From: Hyphomicrobiales bacterium
GTDB taxonomy: Bacteria; Pseudomonadota; Alphaproteobacteria; Rhizobiales; Rhizobiaceae
Direction of reading: 5' to 3'
Assembly: GCA_900466575.1 (NCBI GenBank)
Contig: UBMP01000022.1
Span: forward strand, 118,486 to 182,485
Length of the DNA stretch: 64,000 nt
Numbering within the stretch: the first letter of the stretch is position 1; each line of letters starts with the position of its first letter. Both the position numbers and the translations under genes were made by a program. Of the stretch, positions 34,848 to 43,259 are shown one piece after another. Under the pieces are notes generated by a model. It was not told the DNA's origin. It did not search any database and saw only the letters and a list, made by a program, of their open reading frames with translations.

Positions 34848-35696
34848 ATGACAGCAGCATCTCCAACCGGCGCTTTAACCCATTATGGTGCCGGACGTCC
34901 GCTCCGCCCTTCAGTTTATAAATCCATCCTCTGGGAAAGCGTCATTGGTTTCGGGTGGTCATTGGCGGCAGCGGTCCTGCCGGGTCGCGCCTTATCTGCC
35001 GGCCAGCCTGCCGGAGTACGCAATATAGTCCTCGTCCACGGTGCCTTTTCCGATGGCTCGATCTGGCAGGATGTCATACCGCTTCTGCAGGCCAACGGGT
35101 ACAACGTGACCACTGTGCAGAATCCTCTGACATCGCTTGCGGAAGATGTGAAGGCGACACGGCGTGTCCTTGCGCGGCAAAAGGGTGGGGTTTTGCTGGT
35201 CGGCCACTCCTGGGCAGGCGTCGTGGTGACGGAGGCGGGGACTGCCGAAAATGTCAAAGGCATCGTCTATCTGTCCGCAATGGTCCCCGATGCCGGCGAT
35301 TCCGCAGGCGAAATGATGCAGAAACTCAATTCGCCCATGGAAGGTCTGGTTCCGGATCACGACGGCTTCGTCTGGTTGGATGATCCTGTGGCCTATGCCC
35401 ATGTCATGGCTTCAGACGTGGCGCCTGCCCGTGTGGCCGTTCTTGCCGCTACCCAGCAGCCAATCAGCGCCAAAGCCTTTTCGGAGAAAGTGACAACGGC
35501 AGCATGGAGCAGTAAGCCAACTTGGTATCTGGTAACCGAGGGCGACAATGCCCTGCCGACCGTCGTGCAGAAGTGGCTGGCGCAGCACATAGGCGCAACG
35601 TCGGCAACCATCAAATCCAGCCATTTGTCGATGGTTTCTCATCCGCAGGACGTTGCCGACTTCATCGCCAATGCGGCAAAACAGATCCAAGAGTAG
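34848..35696 (+). CDS. Alpha/beta-hydrolase, probably exported
   Basis: A 282-residue hydrolase with an unusual N-terminus: ~24 polar residues, then a hydrophobic segment (VIGFGWSLAAAVLPG) and ALSAGQ, which could be a signal peptide. The oxyanion-hole motif VLVHGAF is near residue 62, the nucleophile S121 is in GHSWAG, and candidate acid and histidine residues lie in VTEGDNALP and KSSHLSMVSHP. The compact form matches the AB_hydrolase_6 esterase-like group. AAGG precedes ATG 34848. It lies alone, convergent with the siderophore receptor gene. Substrate unknown. Confidence 0.85.
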   Translation: MTAASPTGALTHYGAGRPLRPSVYKSILWESVIGFGWSLAAAVLPGRALSAGQPAGVRNIVLVHGAFSDGSIWQDVIPLLQANGYNVTTVQNPLTSLAEDVKATRRVLARQKGGVLLVGHSWAGVVVTEAGTAENVKGIVYLSAMVPDAGDSAGEMMQKLNSPMEGLVPDHDGFVWLDDPVAYAHVMASDVAPARVAVLAATQQPISAKAFSEKVTTAAWSSKPTWYLVTEGDNALPTVVQKWLAQHIGATSATIKSSHLSMVSHPQDVADFIANAAKQIQE

Positions 35697-35710
35697 TATT
35701 TCGAAAATGA

Positions 35711-35743
35711 CTTTGGCCGCGTCATGTAACTGGCCGGCCAAAG
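35711..35743. terminator. Possible hairpin between the hydrolase and siderophore receptor genes
   Basis: CTTTGGCC (35711-35718) pairs perfectly with GGCCAAAG (35736-35743) across a 17-base loop, between two convergent genes. The position suits a shared terminator, but no T-run follows on either strand. Confidence 0.35.
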
Positions 35744-35852
35744 CGCATGATGCCTAACCTGCAAAGTGCGCAGGGCATGATTCCTCCTCAGCGGAATGCG
35801 CCCCAAACTGACTAGTTCAACGAGGACGTCATTCTAGAAAGAGCCGTCTGTT

Positions 35853-38024
35853 TCAAAAGCTGATCTTTGCCGTCAATGTTGCGTTAAGCCGCTCTCCGAC
35901 AGAGTTTCCAAGCGCGTTGGTGCCGATTGACGACGTGTAGTACGTCTTGTCAAAGATGTTTTTCACATTCAGTTGCAGCGCGACGGGCCGTTCGAAATTC
36001 AGCGTGTAGGTCGCAAAAGCATCCACCACGGCATAGCCGGGCAAGAAGTAATCATTGCCGTTCATGCCCGCGCGCTCGCCGACAGCGCGCACGCCTCCAC
36101 CGATCTTAAGCGCGTTGCCGTTCCCGCCGATTTCACCGACATCATAGGTTATGTAGAGCGAGCCGGTGTGACGCGGGACATTGACGAGGCGCATGCCGGC
36201 ATAGGTTGGATCTTCGAGGACCCTTGCATCCGTAAAACCATAGCTGGCGATGATGTCGATATCGTCTGTCAGCGAGCCGGCCACATCGACCTCAAAGCCT
36301 CGCGAGCGAACCAGGCCAGCCGTCTTGACCACCGTCACCCCGCCGACCAGTTCCGAGTAGGCGACGTTCTTCTTCTCCGATGTGTATAGGGCGACATTCG
36401 CGGTCAGGCCTGAGGCAATCTCGAATTTGGCGCCGACCTCGTAGGAAACGCCTTCCTCCGGTTGGAGATTTCCATAATAGCTTGCGATGGAGGACTGCGG
36501 TCTGAAGGTTTTGCCGGCGTTCGCATAGAGCGAAAAATCCGACCTCAACTTGTAAACGATACCGGCATTGGGGACGAACGCATCACCATGGCTGTCCGTA
36601 TTGGTGTTAAAGGGCCGACCCTTGCCGGCCATCAGCTCGTAAGACTGGTACCGCATCCCGCCCACCAGGATCCACTGATCGTTCAGATGCCAGTTGTCCT
36701 GCAGGTGGAACGACCCGGTCTTGATGACTTCCGTCTGGTCACTGTCTGCTGCTGAGACAGTCGTGCAAGCTGGGAGCGTCCCGTAGACGGGATTGTAGAT
36801 GTTGAAGCCGGTCACATTGCCGCAGCGAATGAGATCGGTGCGGAGCGTATCGGCGTAGTCGTAGGAGGCGCCAAAAAGGATTTCGTGCCGGAAATCGCCG
36901 ATCTCGACATCGCCGGTCAGATCCGCCCGCAGGGCGTGATTGTAGATGGTGGAGCCTTGCGTCGCATCGGCGCGGCGTGTGAGCACTCCGTTTACAGGAT
37001 TATAGCTGATAACACGCGCCTGGTTGTCGGTGTAGACATTGCGGCTGTAACTGTAGTCGATGCCGAGCTTCCAGTCGTCCGACAGCTGGCGGTCGATATC
37101 GATCTGGAACAGGTCGGACTTGCCATCGGTGATATTATAGGGCTCGTCGAAGCGTATTGTCCGATCCACATTGACCATGCGGCCTGCTTTGAGGTCGTAG
37201 ATGGTTCCGCGATCGAAGGGAACGCTGTAGTCCTGATGCATATAGGACACCGTTACATCGGTATCTTCACCGGACCAGGAAAGGGACGGTGCGATCAACC
37301 AATCCTTGGTTTCCCCAAAATTGCGCCAGTAATCAATGCGTTTGTAGTCGCCGATCAACCTGTATGAGAGGTCCGTTCCTTCGATTGGACCAGTGACATC
37401 GAAGCCTGTCGATCCGCCCCCGAAGCTGGAAAAACTGGAATAGATGTCCGCCGAGAAACTGTCCTCCGGCTTCTTCGTCACGACGTTTATCATACCACCT
37501 GGGTCGAGGATGCCGTAGAGCGTTGACGACGGGCCTTTCAGCACTTCCACCCTGTCCGTCGTCGCATTGAATGAACGGTTCAAGGCAGTCTTCATCCCGT
37601 TGATGAGGATGGAGCCATCTCGATTGTCGCCAAAGCCGCGGCGAATGATCGAGTCTTGTGTGCCGCCCAGTGTGTTCGCCTGGGAGATACCGCTGATATT
37701 TGCCAAGGCATCATCCAGGCTCGTGGCATGCTGATCCTCAAGGACCTTCTGGCTGACCACATTCACCGTTTGCGGGATGTCGAGCACGGGCGTGTCCGTG
37801 CGGGTCGCCGTCGACGTTGCCACGGGCTGGTATCCATCGGTGGCACCATTGCCGCCTCCGGTGATGACGATTGGCGCGAGCTTGGTGCTCTCGGCATCGT
37901 GAGCCATTACGCGTTTCGTTCTCTGCGGAGGTACATCCTGAGCAAATGCGGCACCGCCTGCCGCCGCGCCCACGGACCATACGAGCAAGATTGCCGTCGA
38001 ATACCTCAAATGTCCCGCCTTCAT
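35853..38024 (-). CDS. TonB-dependent siderophore receptor (FhuA/FoxA-like)
   Basis: Outer-membrane receptor of about 723 residues. ATG 38024 is used because GGTGG lies 5 bases upstream; GTG 38033 and ATG 38027 are in frame. The signal peptide ends GGAAFAQ. The plug domain contains DIPQTVNVVSQKVLEDQ, RGFGDNRDGSILINGM and EVLKGPSSTLYG, all typical of ferric-siderophore receptors. A 22-strand barrel follows and ends in F (LTAKISF). It transports Fe(III)-siderophore using TonB energy and should hand its load to the divergently encoded ABC importer. No siderophore synthesis genes are in the window, so a xenosiderophore is possible. Confidence 0.93.
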   Translation of the reverse strand: MKAGHLRYSTAILLVWSVGAAAGGAAFAQDVPPQRTKRVMAHDAESTKLAPIVITGGGNGATDGYQPVATSTATRTDTPVLDIPQTVNVVSQKVLEDQHATSLDDALANISGISQANTLGGTQDSIIRRGFGDNRDGSILINGMKTALNRSFNATTDRVEVLKGPSSTLYGILDPGGMINVVTKKPEDSFSADIYSSFSSFGGGSTGFDVTGPIEGTDLSYRLIGDYKRIDYWRNFGETKDWLIAPSLSWSGEDTDVTVSYMHQDYSVPFDRGTIYDLKAGRMVNVDRTIRFDEPYNITDGKSDLFQIDIDRQLSDDWKLGIDYSYSRNVYTDNQARVISYNPVNGVLTRRADATQGSTIYNHALRADLTGDVEIGDFRHEILFGASYDYADTLRTDLIRCGNVTGFNIYNPVYGTLPACTTVSAADSDQTEVIKTGSFHLQDNWHLNDQWILVGGMRYQSYELMAGKGRPFNTNTDSHGDAFVPNAGIVYKLRSDFSLYANAGKTFRPQSSIASYYGNLQPEEGVSYEVGAKFEIASGLTANVALYTSEKKNVAYSELVGGVTVVKTAGLVRSRGFEVDVAGSLTDDIDIIASYGFTDARVLEDPTYAGMRLVNVPRHTGSLYITYDVGEIGGNGNALKIGGGVRAVGERAGMNGNDYFLPGYAVVDAFATYTLNFERPVALQLNVKNIFDKTYYTSSIGTNALGNSVGERLNATLTAKISF

Positions 38025-38060
38025 CATATCCACCGAATGCTGAAATCAATGTAGCGTCCA

Positions 38061-38087
38061 TGGATTTCATGACTGTAGCAGTCAACT
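38061..38087 (-). promoter_or_regulatory. RirA-type iron box facing the siderophore receptor
   Basis: TGACTGTAGCAGTCA at 38070-38084 is an exact TGA-N9-TCA, the IRO box described for the rhizobial iron repressor RirA, with perfect TGACTG/CAGTCA arms. The surrounding 27 bases (38061-38087) are repeated in mirror image at 38212-38238. It lies about 45 bases upstream of the receptor start. Confidence 0.7.
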
Positions 38088-38211
38088 TAAAATTCTGCTA
38101 CAAATTGCCATATTCGACGGAGGGTGCTCGAAAATTTCCGAATTTATGCAATGAAATCAGAATTTTTTGTCCTGTGATTGAGGCCTCAGAATCGATTTTC
38201 AAAATGTAATT

Positions 38212-38238
38212 AGTTGACTACTACATTCATGAAATGCA
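38212..38238 (+). promoter_or_regulatory. RirA-type iron box facing the ABC importer
   Basis: TGACTACTACATTCA at 38215-38229 is a second exact TGA-N9-TCA. The 27-base element matches the reverse complement of 38061-38087 at 24 of 27 positions. It lies about 35-55 bases upstream of the ATPase start. The paired sites explain joint iron control of the two divergent units. Confidence 0.7.
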
Positions 38239-38270
38239 CCTCCGCACCCAGGAAAAGTCGAAAGTTTGAG

Positions 38271-39092
38271 ATGGACACGGATACGAAATCCGGGAACGAT
38301 AACCTGTTGGACGCCAAGGCCCTTTCCCTGGCCTATGGCACCGATATCGTGCTTCACGATGTCACCCTTGCTGTGCGCCAGAGGCAACTGACGGTATTGG
38401 CGGGGCCTAACGGTTCCGGGAAGTCAACTCTGCTCTCTCTACTCGCACGCATTTTAAAGCCCATGCGTGGCGCGGTTCTGCTGGACGGACAAGATATCAC
38501 CACCATCCCCACCCGGGAGACCGCCAAAAGGCTCGGCCTCCTGCCGCAAACACCCCTCGTTCCGGAAGGCATGACGGTTTACGATCTTGTCTCCATGGGC
38601 CGCTATCCGCATCAAGGCTTTTTCAGGCAATGGTCGCAAAGCGATGAGGTCGCGGTGGAGCAGGCCCTTGCGGCGACTTCGCTGATCGATCTTGCCGGGC
38701 GTGCGGTGGACAGGCTGTCCGGAGGTCAAAGGCAGCGTGCCTTCATTGCGATGACGCTGGCCCAGGAAACGCCGGTCATCCTGCTGGACGAGCCCACGAC
38801 ATTTCTCGATTTGCGCCATCAGAATGAAGTGATGGACATGATCGGGCGCCTGACAAGTGAATTCGGGCGAACGGTCGTTGCTGTTCTGCACGATCTGAAT
38901 GCGACATTCCAATATGCTGACCGCATCGTCTTTATGAAAGCAGGCCGCATTCATACCGTCATCGACGATCTGCACCTTTGCACGGAAGACCTGATCGGCG
39001 ATGTCTTCGACACAACCGTCACCCGGTTCGACCACCCTGTCACCGGCAGACCGGCCTTCCTGCCCATTCCCCATCATGGGAACCGTCTGTGA
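38271..39092 (+). CDS. Iron-siderophore ABC transporter ATP-binding protein (FecE/FhuC type)
   Basis: A 273-residue ATPase. ATG 38271 is preferred; ATG 38229 is in frame but lies inside the iron box. Walker A is GPNGSGKST, signature LSGGQRQRAFIAM, Walker B VILLDEPTTFLD and the H-loop AVLHDLNATFQYADR. MGRYPHQGFF is characteristic of siderophore-uptake ATPases. The stop overlaps the permease start by four bases (GTGA). It energises import of the ferric siderophore from the periplasm. Confidence 0.93.
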   Translation: MDTDTKSGNDNLLDAKALSLAYGTDIVLHDVTLAVRQRQLTVLAGPNGSGKSTLLSLLARILKPMRGAVLLDGQDITTIPTRETAKRLGLLPQTPLVPEGMTVYDLVSMGRYPHQGFFRQWSQSDEVAVEQALAATSLIDLAGRAVDRLSGGQRQRAFIAMTLAQETPVILLDEPTTFLDLRHQNEVMDMIGRLTSEFGRTVVAVLHDLNATFQYADRIVFMKAGRIHTVIDDLHLCTEDLIGDVFDTTVTRFDHPVTGRPAFLPIPHHGNRL

Positions 39093-40108
39093 GAGCGGCG
39101 CACTTCATCAACGTTCCGAAGGTCACGGGATGGGCATTCCTTCTGCTTGCGGTCGGATTGACCTTCGCCTTGGCTCTTCTGCACCTGGCTGTCGGCGCGC
39201 GCGGGATGCCGCCTTCCGTTTTGATCGACGCGCTCATTTCCTTCGACTCCACGAATTTCGATCATCGGGTTCTCGTCAGCTTGCGGCTTCCGCGCCTTTG
39301 CGCTGCGCTGCTGAGCGGGGCGGCGTTGGGCATGGCGGGCCTGCTGCTGCAATCGCTTTTGCGCAACCCACTGGCGGAGCCACATCTTCTCGGCTTGAAC
39401 GCCGGCGCAAGCCTTGCCGTGGTCGTTGCAACAGCATTGCCTGCAGCAATCCAGCCGACTGTTTTGGAACGTCCATTCTTGGCCGCTGGCGGCGGGGCCC
39501 TGGTCTTTGCCGCCGTTTTTGCCCTGTCGTCCGCCGGAAGGCTGGGATTGACCGTGACCAAGCTGATTTTTTGCGGGATTGCGCTTTCTGCACTTTCTTC
39601 GGCTCTCGTCTCCGCCGTTCTCCTGCTTGACCAAGAGACGCTCGAGGCCGTTCGTTTCTGGCTTGTCGGCGATCTGGCCGGAACATCCTGGTCACAGGTG
39701 AGTGCAGCCCTGCTGCCGCTCTGCCTTGCCGGTGTCGCCGCCGCGGCCCTTTCTCCCCATCTCGACGCGATGACGCTGGGTGATGCGTCCGCGGCAGGTC
39801 TCGGCGTGCCCCTCAAGGCGACGCGACTGATCGGTCTCGCCGCGGCAGCGCTTGCTTCGGGCGCAGCTGTTTCGACCGTCGGGCCGATCGGTTTCGTGGG
39901 TCTCATCGTTCCGGGGCTTGCGTTCAGGCTTTCTGGCAAGCGGCATCTTCCTGCCGTCGCCCTTTCGACGTTGGGGGGCGCTGCATTGCTGGTTCTAGCC
40001 GATATCGCCGCCCGCAGCCTTCTGCCGGGGCGTGAAGTCGCGACCGGCATTATGACTGCCCTTGTCGGCGCGCCTGTTTTCCTCTTGATCGTGGCGCGGA
40101 GGTCGTGA
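39089..40108 (+). CDS. FecCD-family iron-siderophore permease 1
   Basis: Inner-membrane permease of 339 residues starting at GTG 39089, translationally coupled to the ATPase gene. About ten membrane segments. Family motifs are RLPRLCAALLSGAALGMAGLLLQ, RNPLAEPHLLGLNAGAS and, near the end, GPIGFVGLIVPGLAFRL. The frame is open upstream within the ATPase gene but that part is not coding. It pairs with the second FecCD protein to form a BtuC-type channel. Confidence 0.92.
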   Translation: MRAAHFINVPKVTGWAFLLLAVGLTFALALLHLAVGARGMPPSVLIDALISFDSTNFDHRVLVSLRLPRLCAALLSGAALGMAGLLLQSLLRNPLAEPHLLGLNAGASLAVVVATALPAAIQPTVLERPFLAAGGGALVFAAVFALSSAGRLGLTVTKLIFCGIALSALSSALVSAVLLLDQETLEAVRFWLVGDLAGTSWSQVSAALLPLCLAGVAAAALSPHLDAMTLGDASAAGLGVPLKATRLIGLAAAALASGAAVSTVGPIGFVGLIVPGLAFRLSGKRHLPAVALSTLGGAALLVLADIAARSLLPGREVATGIMTALVGAPVFLLIVARRS

Positions 40109-41145
40109 TGGAGGCTGCTGCTTTCGGCTATCGGTCCGTTCGCTTTGGTCCGTTTTCCCTAAGGTTTCATCTGGGGCATTGCCTCCTAAGTGTAGTATTC
40201 GCCGTCATCCTGCTCGGGTCCGCTATCGCCGCGCTTGCCATCGGCAGCGGGCGCGCGGGCATTGCCGATGCGCTTGCCTTTCTCACAGGGGTTTCCTCGC
40301 CGGCACATGAGGTCGTCGGTAGTCTGCGCGCACCACGGGTCGCTATGGCGCTTGCCTGTGGTGCAATGCTTGGTCTGTCGGGCGCAGCGCTCCAGGCGCT
40401 GACCCGCAACGGACTAGCCGATCCCGGTTTGCTCGGCGTGCGCGAAGGCGCGAGCCTCGCCGTGATCGCCACCATCCTGGGCTGGCCTGATGCCCCGCTT
40501 TATCTCCGTCCGATTGTGGGCATGGCCGGCGGCCTCGCGGTCGCGTTCGTCGCCATGTCGATCGCGCGATCGCTGTCGCAAATCCGGTTCATTCTGGTCG
40601 GGATCGGTATTTCCTGGTTTCTCTCCGCCATCGTCGCGCTGATACTGGTCAGTGCGGACATCGATAATGTACAGGCCGCCATGATATGGATGGCCGGGAG
40701 CCTTTCGGGCGTCCAGCCGGCCCTCCTGCCGCTTGCCTGGACCTGCCTCGTCCTTGGAGGCGGTATGCTCGTTCTGGCTGTCCGAGCCGCCGAAGCCAAC
40801 CTTTTGGGAGGGATGACGGCGATCGGCCTTGGCGTTCGCACGGCCCGCTACAGACTGACCGCTATTGCCGCGTCCGTCCTGATGACGGCGGCGGCCGTTT
40901 CATGCGCCGGCAGCCTTGGCTTCGTAGGGCTGCTTGCACCGCATCTCTGCCGCTTCCTCATCGGCAGTGGACAACCTGCATTGCTTGCCGGAAGCGCCAT
41001 GATCGGCGCCTGGCTGGTTCTCCTGGCGGACACGATCGGCCGCACCCTTTTCGCCCCGCTTCAGATACCAGCTGGCATCGTCCTTTCTGTTCTGGGTGTT
41101 TTCCTTCTTGTCGGGCTGATCTGGCAGCGGCGGCATCATATATAA
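40108..41145 (+). CDS. FecCD-family iron-siderophore permease 2
   Basis: Second permease, 345 residues from ATG 40108, with GGAGG 5 bases upstream; its start overlaps the previous stop by one base. Motifs are RAPRVAMALACGAMLGLSGAALQ, RNGLADPGLLGVREGAS and SLGFVGLLAPHLCRFLIG. The two permeases are similar throughout, consistent with an ancient duplication and a heterodimer like FecC/FecD. Confidence 0.92.
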   Translation: MEAAAFGYRSVRFGPFSLRFHLGHCLLSVVFAVILLGSAIAALAIGSGRAGIADALAFLTGVSSPAHEVVGSLRAPRVAMALACGAMLGLSGAALQALTRNGLADPGLLGVREGASLAVIATILGWPDAPLYLRPIVGMAGGLAVAFVAMSIARSLSQIRFILVGIGISWFLSAIVALILVSADIDNVQAAMIWMAGSLSGVQPALLPLAWTCLVLGGGMLVLAVRAAEANLLGGMTAIGLGVRTARYRLTAIAASVLMTAAAVSCAGSLGFVGLLAPHLCRFLIGSGQPALLAGSAMIGAWLVLLADTIGRTLFAPLQIPAGIVLSVLGVFLLVGLIWQRRHHI

Positions 41146-41158
41146 GAGGTTTATCGCC

Positions 41159-42097
41159 GTGCGTGTCCTGATCCTTTCCCTTTTCCTTCTCCTGCCCCTG
41201 GCCGCATCCGGGCAGGAAACGATCCGCTTCACTGACGATATCGGGCGCACCATTACCGTGCCGGCAAGACCGCAGCGGATCGCGTCGCTGCACGACATCG
41301 ACATCACAATTCCGCTCATCGAACTTGGTGTGACACCCGTTGCAAGCCATGGCCGCATTGGTCCAGACGCCAAGCCATATCTGCGCTCTGGCTCGCTTTT
41401 GACAGGTGTGAATTTTGAAAATTCGACGATTGCGTTTGTCGGGGCCAACGATATCGATCTTGAGAAACTCGCTGACATGAAACCCGATCTGATCATTACG
41501 GCCCTTGGACGGCCGACACCCGTCGAGGCTCTGGAACGCATCGCTCCGACGGTTGTGCTCGATGCAGCAAAATTCGGGGCGCCGCATGTCTATGCGAAGC
41601 TTGCCGAATTGACGGGAACGCAACAGCGGCTGGAGGTGCTGGAGCGGCGTTATCAAAGCGGGATCGCCGCCCTGAAGCAGACCGTCGACACGTCGGCAAT
41701 CACCGTTTCGGTATTTCAGCCGCTCAATGGCAAGATCAGCACATATCACACCTACCGCGCACTTGGGCGTGTGCTTCGCGATGCCGGATTCCGGTTTCCT
41801 CCCATTATTGATGCAATTGCCGAAGGGCAGCGGATCGAGGTTAGCGCCGAACGCCTGCCGGACCTGGATGCTGATTTCATTTTCGATCCTTATCGCAGCG
41901 ATACAGGTGGAACCTCTCGAACGGAAATCGCGGAAATGGAAAAGGTTCTGTCCGGGTTCTGCGGGTTCCTGAAAGCCTGCCGCGAGGGAAGATATATCAT
42001 GGTCTCGCGCGAAGAAGCGATTTCAAACAGCTACGCAGCTCTTTCGCTGATGACCGCCATGGTGCAGGCAACCATCGCGCCACGCCCGGTCCCCTAA
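41159..42097 (+). CDS. Iron-siderophore ABC transporter substrate-binding protein (FecB/FhuD type)
   Basis: Periplasmic receptor of 312 residues from GTG 41159, with AGAGG upstream. A short signal peptide (VRVLILSLFLLLPLAASGQ) is followed by IRFTDDIGRTITVPARPQRIASL, the usual opening of helical-backbone metal receptors, then KPDLIITALGRPTPVEALERIAPTVVLD. There is no lipobox, so it is soluble. It should deliver the ferric siderophore from the receptor to the FecCD pair. Ligand type (hydroxamate, citrate or other) is not decided by visible residues. Confidence 0.9.
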   Translation: MRVLILSLFLLLPLAASGQETIRFTDDIGRTITVPARPQRIASLHDIDITIPLIELGVTPVASHGRIGPDAKPYLRSGSLLTGVNFENSTIAFVGANDIDLEKLADMKPDLIITALGRPTPVEALERIAPTVVLDAAKFGAPHVYAKLAELTGTQQRLEVLERRYQSGIAALKQTVDTSAITVSVFQPLNGKISTYHTYRALGRVLRDAGFRFPPIIDAIAEGQRIEVSAERLPDLDADFIFDPYRSDTGGTSRTEIAEMEKVLSGFCGFLKACREGRYIMVSREEAISNSYAALSLMTAMVQATIAPRPVP

Positions 42098-42143
42098 CCG
42101 GTCTTGCCTCATTGAACGCCTGAAACGATATCCTGGAGTGGCC

Positions 42144-43043
42144 ATGCTGAACAGCGCCCATCGCATCCCCTACAGCCGCAGCCGGCGCAAGGACAAGTTT
42201 GCCGAGCGCCTGAAGAAGCGCCGCGCGACATTATCGCCGAGCCTGCTGGCCGTGGCGGAGTACATCGACGGGCATCGGCATACCGTCCTGGGAAAATCGG
42301 CCCTGGAGATCGCCCGGGAAACAGGTACATCGGACGCCACCGTTATTCGTGCGATCCAGAAGCTCGGCTTCGACGGACTGATCGATTTGAAGGAGACGCT
42401 TGCTGCTCATCTGGGTCAGACGGATTCTCCATCGGAGAAAATGGCGATAACGACCGCTGAACTTCGTCGCGGTGCCGACGCGGCGATAGATTTCGTCATA
42501 GAAGACCAGCGCAGCGCGATGGAGGCCCTTGCTTCCGAGGCAACACGCCGCGCATTTCATCAAACGGTCAATCTGCTCGCCGGCGCGGGACGAATTGGTG
42601 TTTTCGGCATAGGAGCATCGGGGATTATCGCCAGCTATGCATCGCGATTGTTCACCCGCTCGGGCTATCCGTCTTACGCTCTGACAAATACAGGCATCAT
42701 GCTGGCAGAACAGCTTCTGGAGATGGCGCAAGGCGATGTGGTGCTCGCGATGATGCATGGCCGAATGCACAATGAAGGTGCGGCCATGCTGGCCGAAGCT
42801 GAGCGGCTGAACGTCCCCGTCGTCTTCATCGTCGGAAAGGAGAACAGCCCGCTCCTGAAGCATGCCGCGGTGAGCATCGTCATCCCCCGAAGCAAGAGCG
42901 AGCAGGTCGCGTTGCATGCTCCGGTTCTCACCTGCGTGGAGGCCCTCATGCTGGCCCTTGCCGCAAGAGCACCGGACCGCACCCTCTCTTCCATCGACCG
43001 GCTGGTCGAAATCAGGGATCAAGTGCGTCCTTCCAAGAGATAG
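42144..43043 (+). CDS. MurR/RpiR-family transcriptional regulator
   Basis: A 299-residue regulator; ATG 42144 is used (GGAG 5 bases upstream; GTG 42138 possible). An N-terminal HTH_6 domain contains LAVAEYIDGHRHTVLGKSALEIARETGTSDATVIRAIQKLGFDGLIDLKE. A C-terminal SIS domain (~125-270) has GRIGVFGIGASGIIASYASRLFTRSG and AQGDVVLAMMHGRMHNE. RpiR proteins usually sense phosphosugars. It is placed 46 bases after the siderophore receptor protein gene on the same strand, so it may join that operon; why a SIS-domain regulator is linked to iron uptake is not clear. Confidence 0.9.
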   Translation: MLNSAHRIPYSRSRRKDKFAERLKKRRATLSPSLLAVAEYIDGHRHTVLGKSALEIARETGTSDATVIRAIQKLGFDGLIDLKETLAAHLGQTDSPSEKMAITTAELRRGADAAIDFVIEDQRSAMEALASEATRRAFHQTVNLLAGAGRIGVFGIGASGIIASYASRLFTRSGYPSYALTNTGIMLAEQLLEMAQGDVVLAMMHGRMHNEGAAMLAEAERLNVPVVFIVGKENSPLLKHAAVSIVIPRSKSEQVALHAPVLTCVEALMLALAARAPDRTLSSIDRLVEIRDQVRPSKR

Positions 43044-43239
43044 CTGCAACTGGGAGTGAAGCCCTCCGTCTGGAGCGGCGAGGGGCGGAGCTGGGGCGCA
43101 ATGTGCTCGCGCTCGGCAGGGTAGCAGGATTTATGAGCTGCATGCGGCAGCATGAATGTGCAGTTCTCATAAACACATGCATCGCCATATCCCCGGCGAA
43201 CCGTCGCCAGACGTTCAATTCAATTGACAAAGGGCAGCG

Positions 43240-43254
43240 GAACATTTAGTGAAC
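43240..43254 (+). promoter_or_regulatory. LexA (SOS) box upstream of the DNA-repair pair
   Basis: GAAC-ATTTAGT-GAAC at 43240-43254 is an exact GAAC-N7-GAAC, the alphaproteobacterial LexA consensus (GTTC-N7-GTTC on the other strand). TTGACA at 43224-43229 with a 17-base spacer leads to TAGTGA (43247-43252), so the box overlaps the probable -10. LexA cleavage after DNA damage should switch on the downstream genes. Confidence 0.82.
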
Positions 43255-43259
43255 ATTGC

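Noticed and set aside
43224..43259. Extending the radical SAM gene upstream to TTG 43224
   Set aside because: That TTG is the first part of the TTGACA -35 box and the extension would be read across the LexA box; family alignment starts at ATG 43260.
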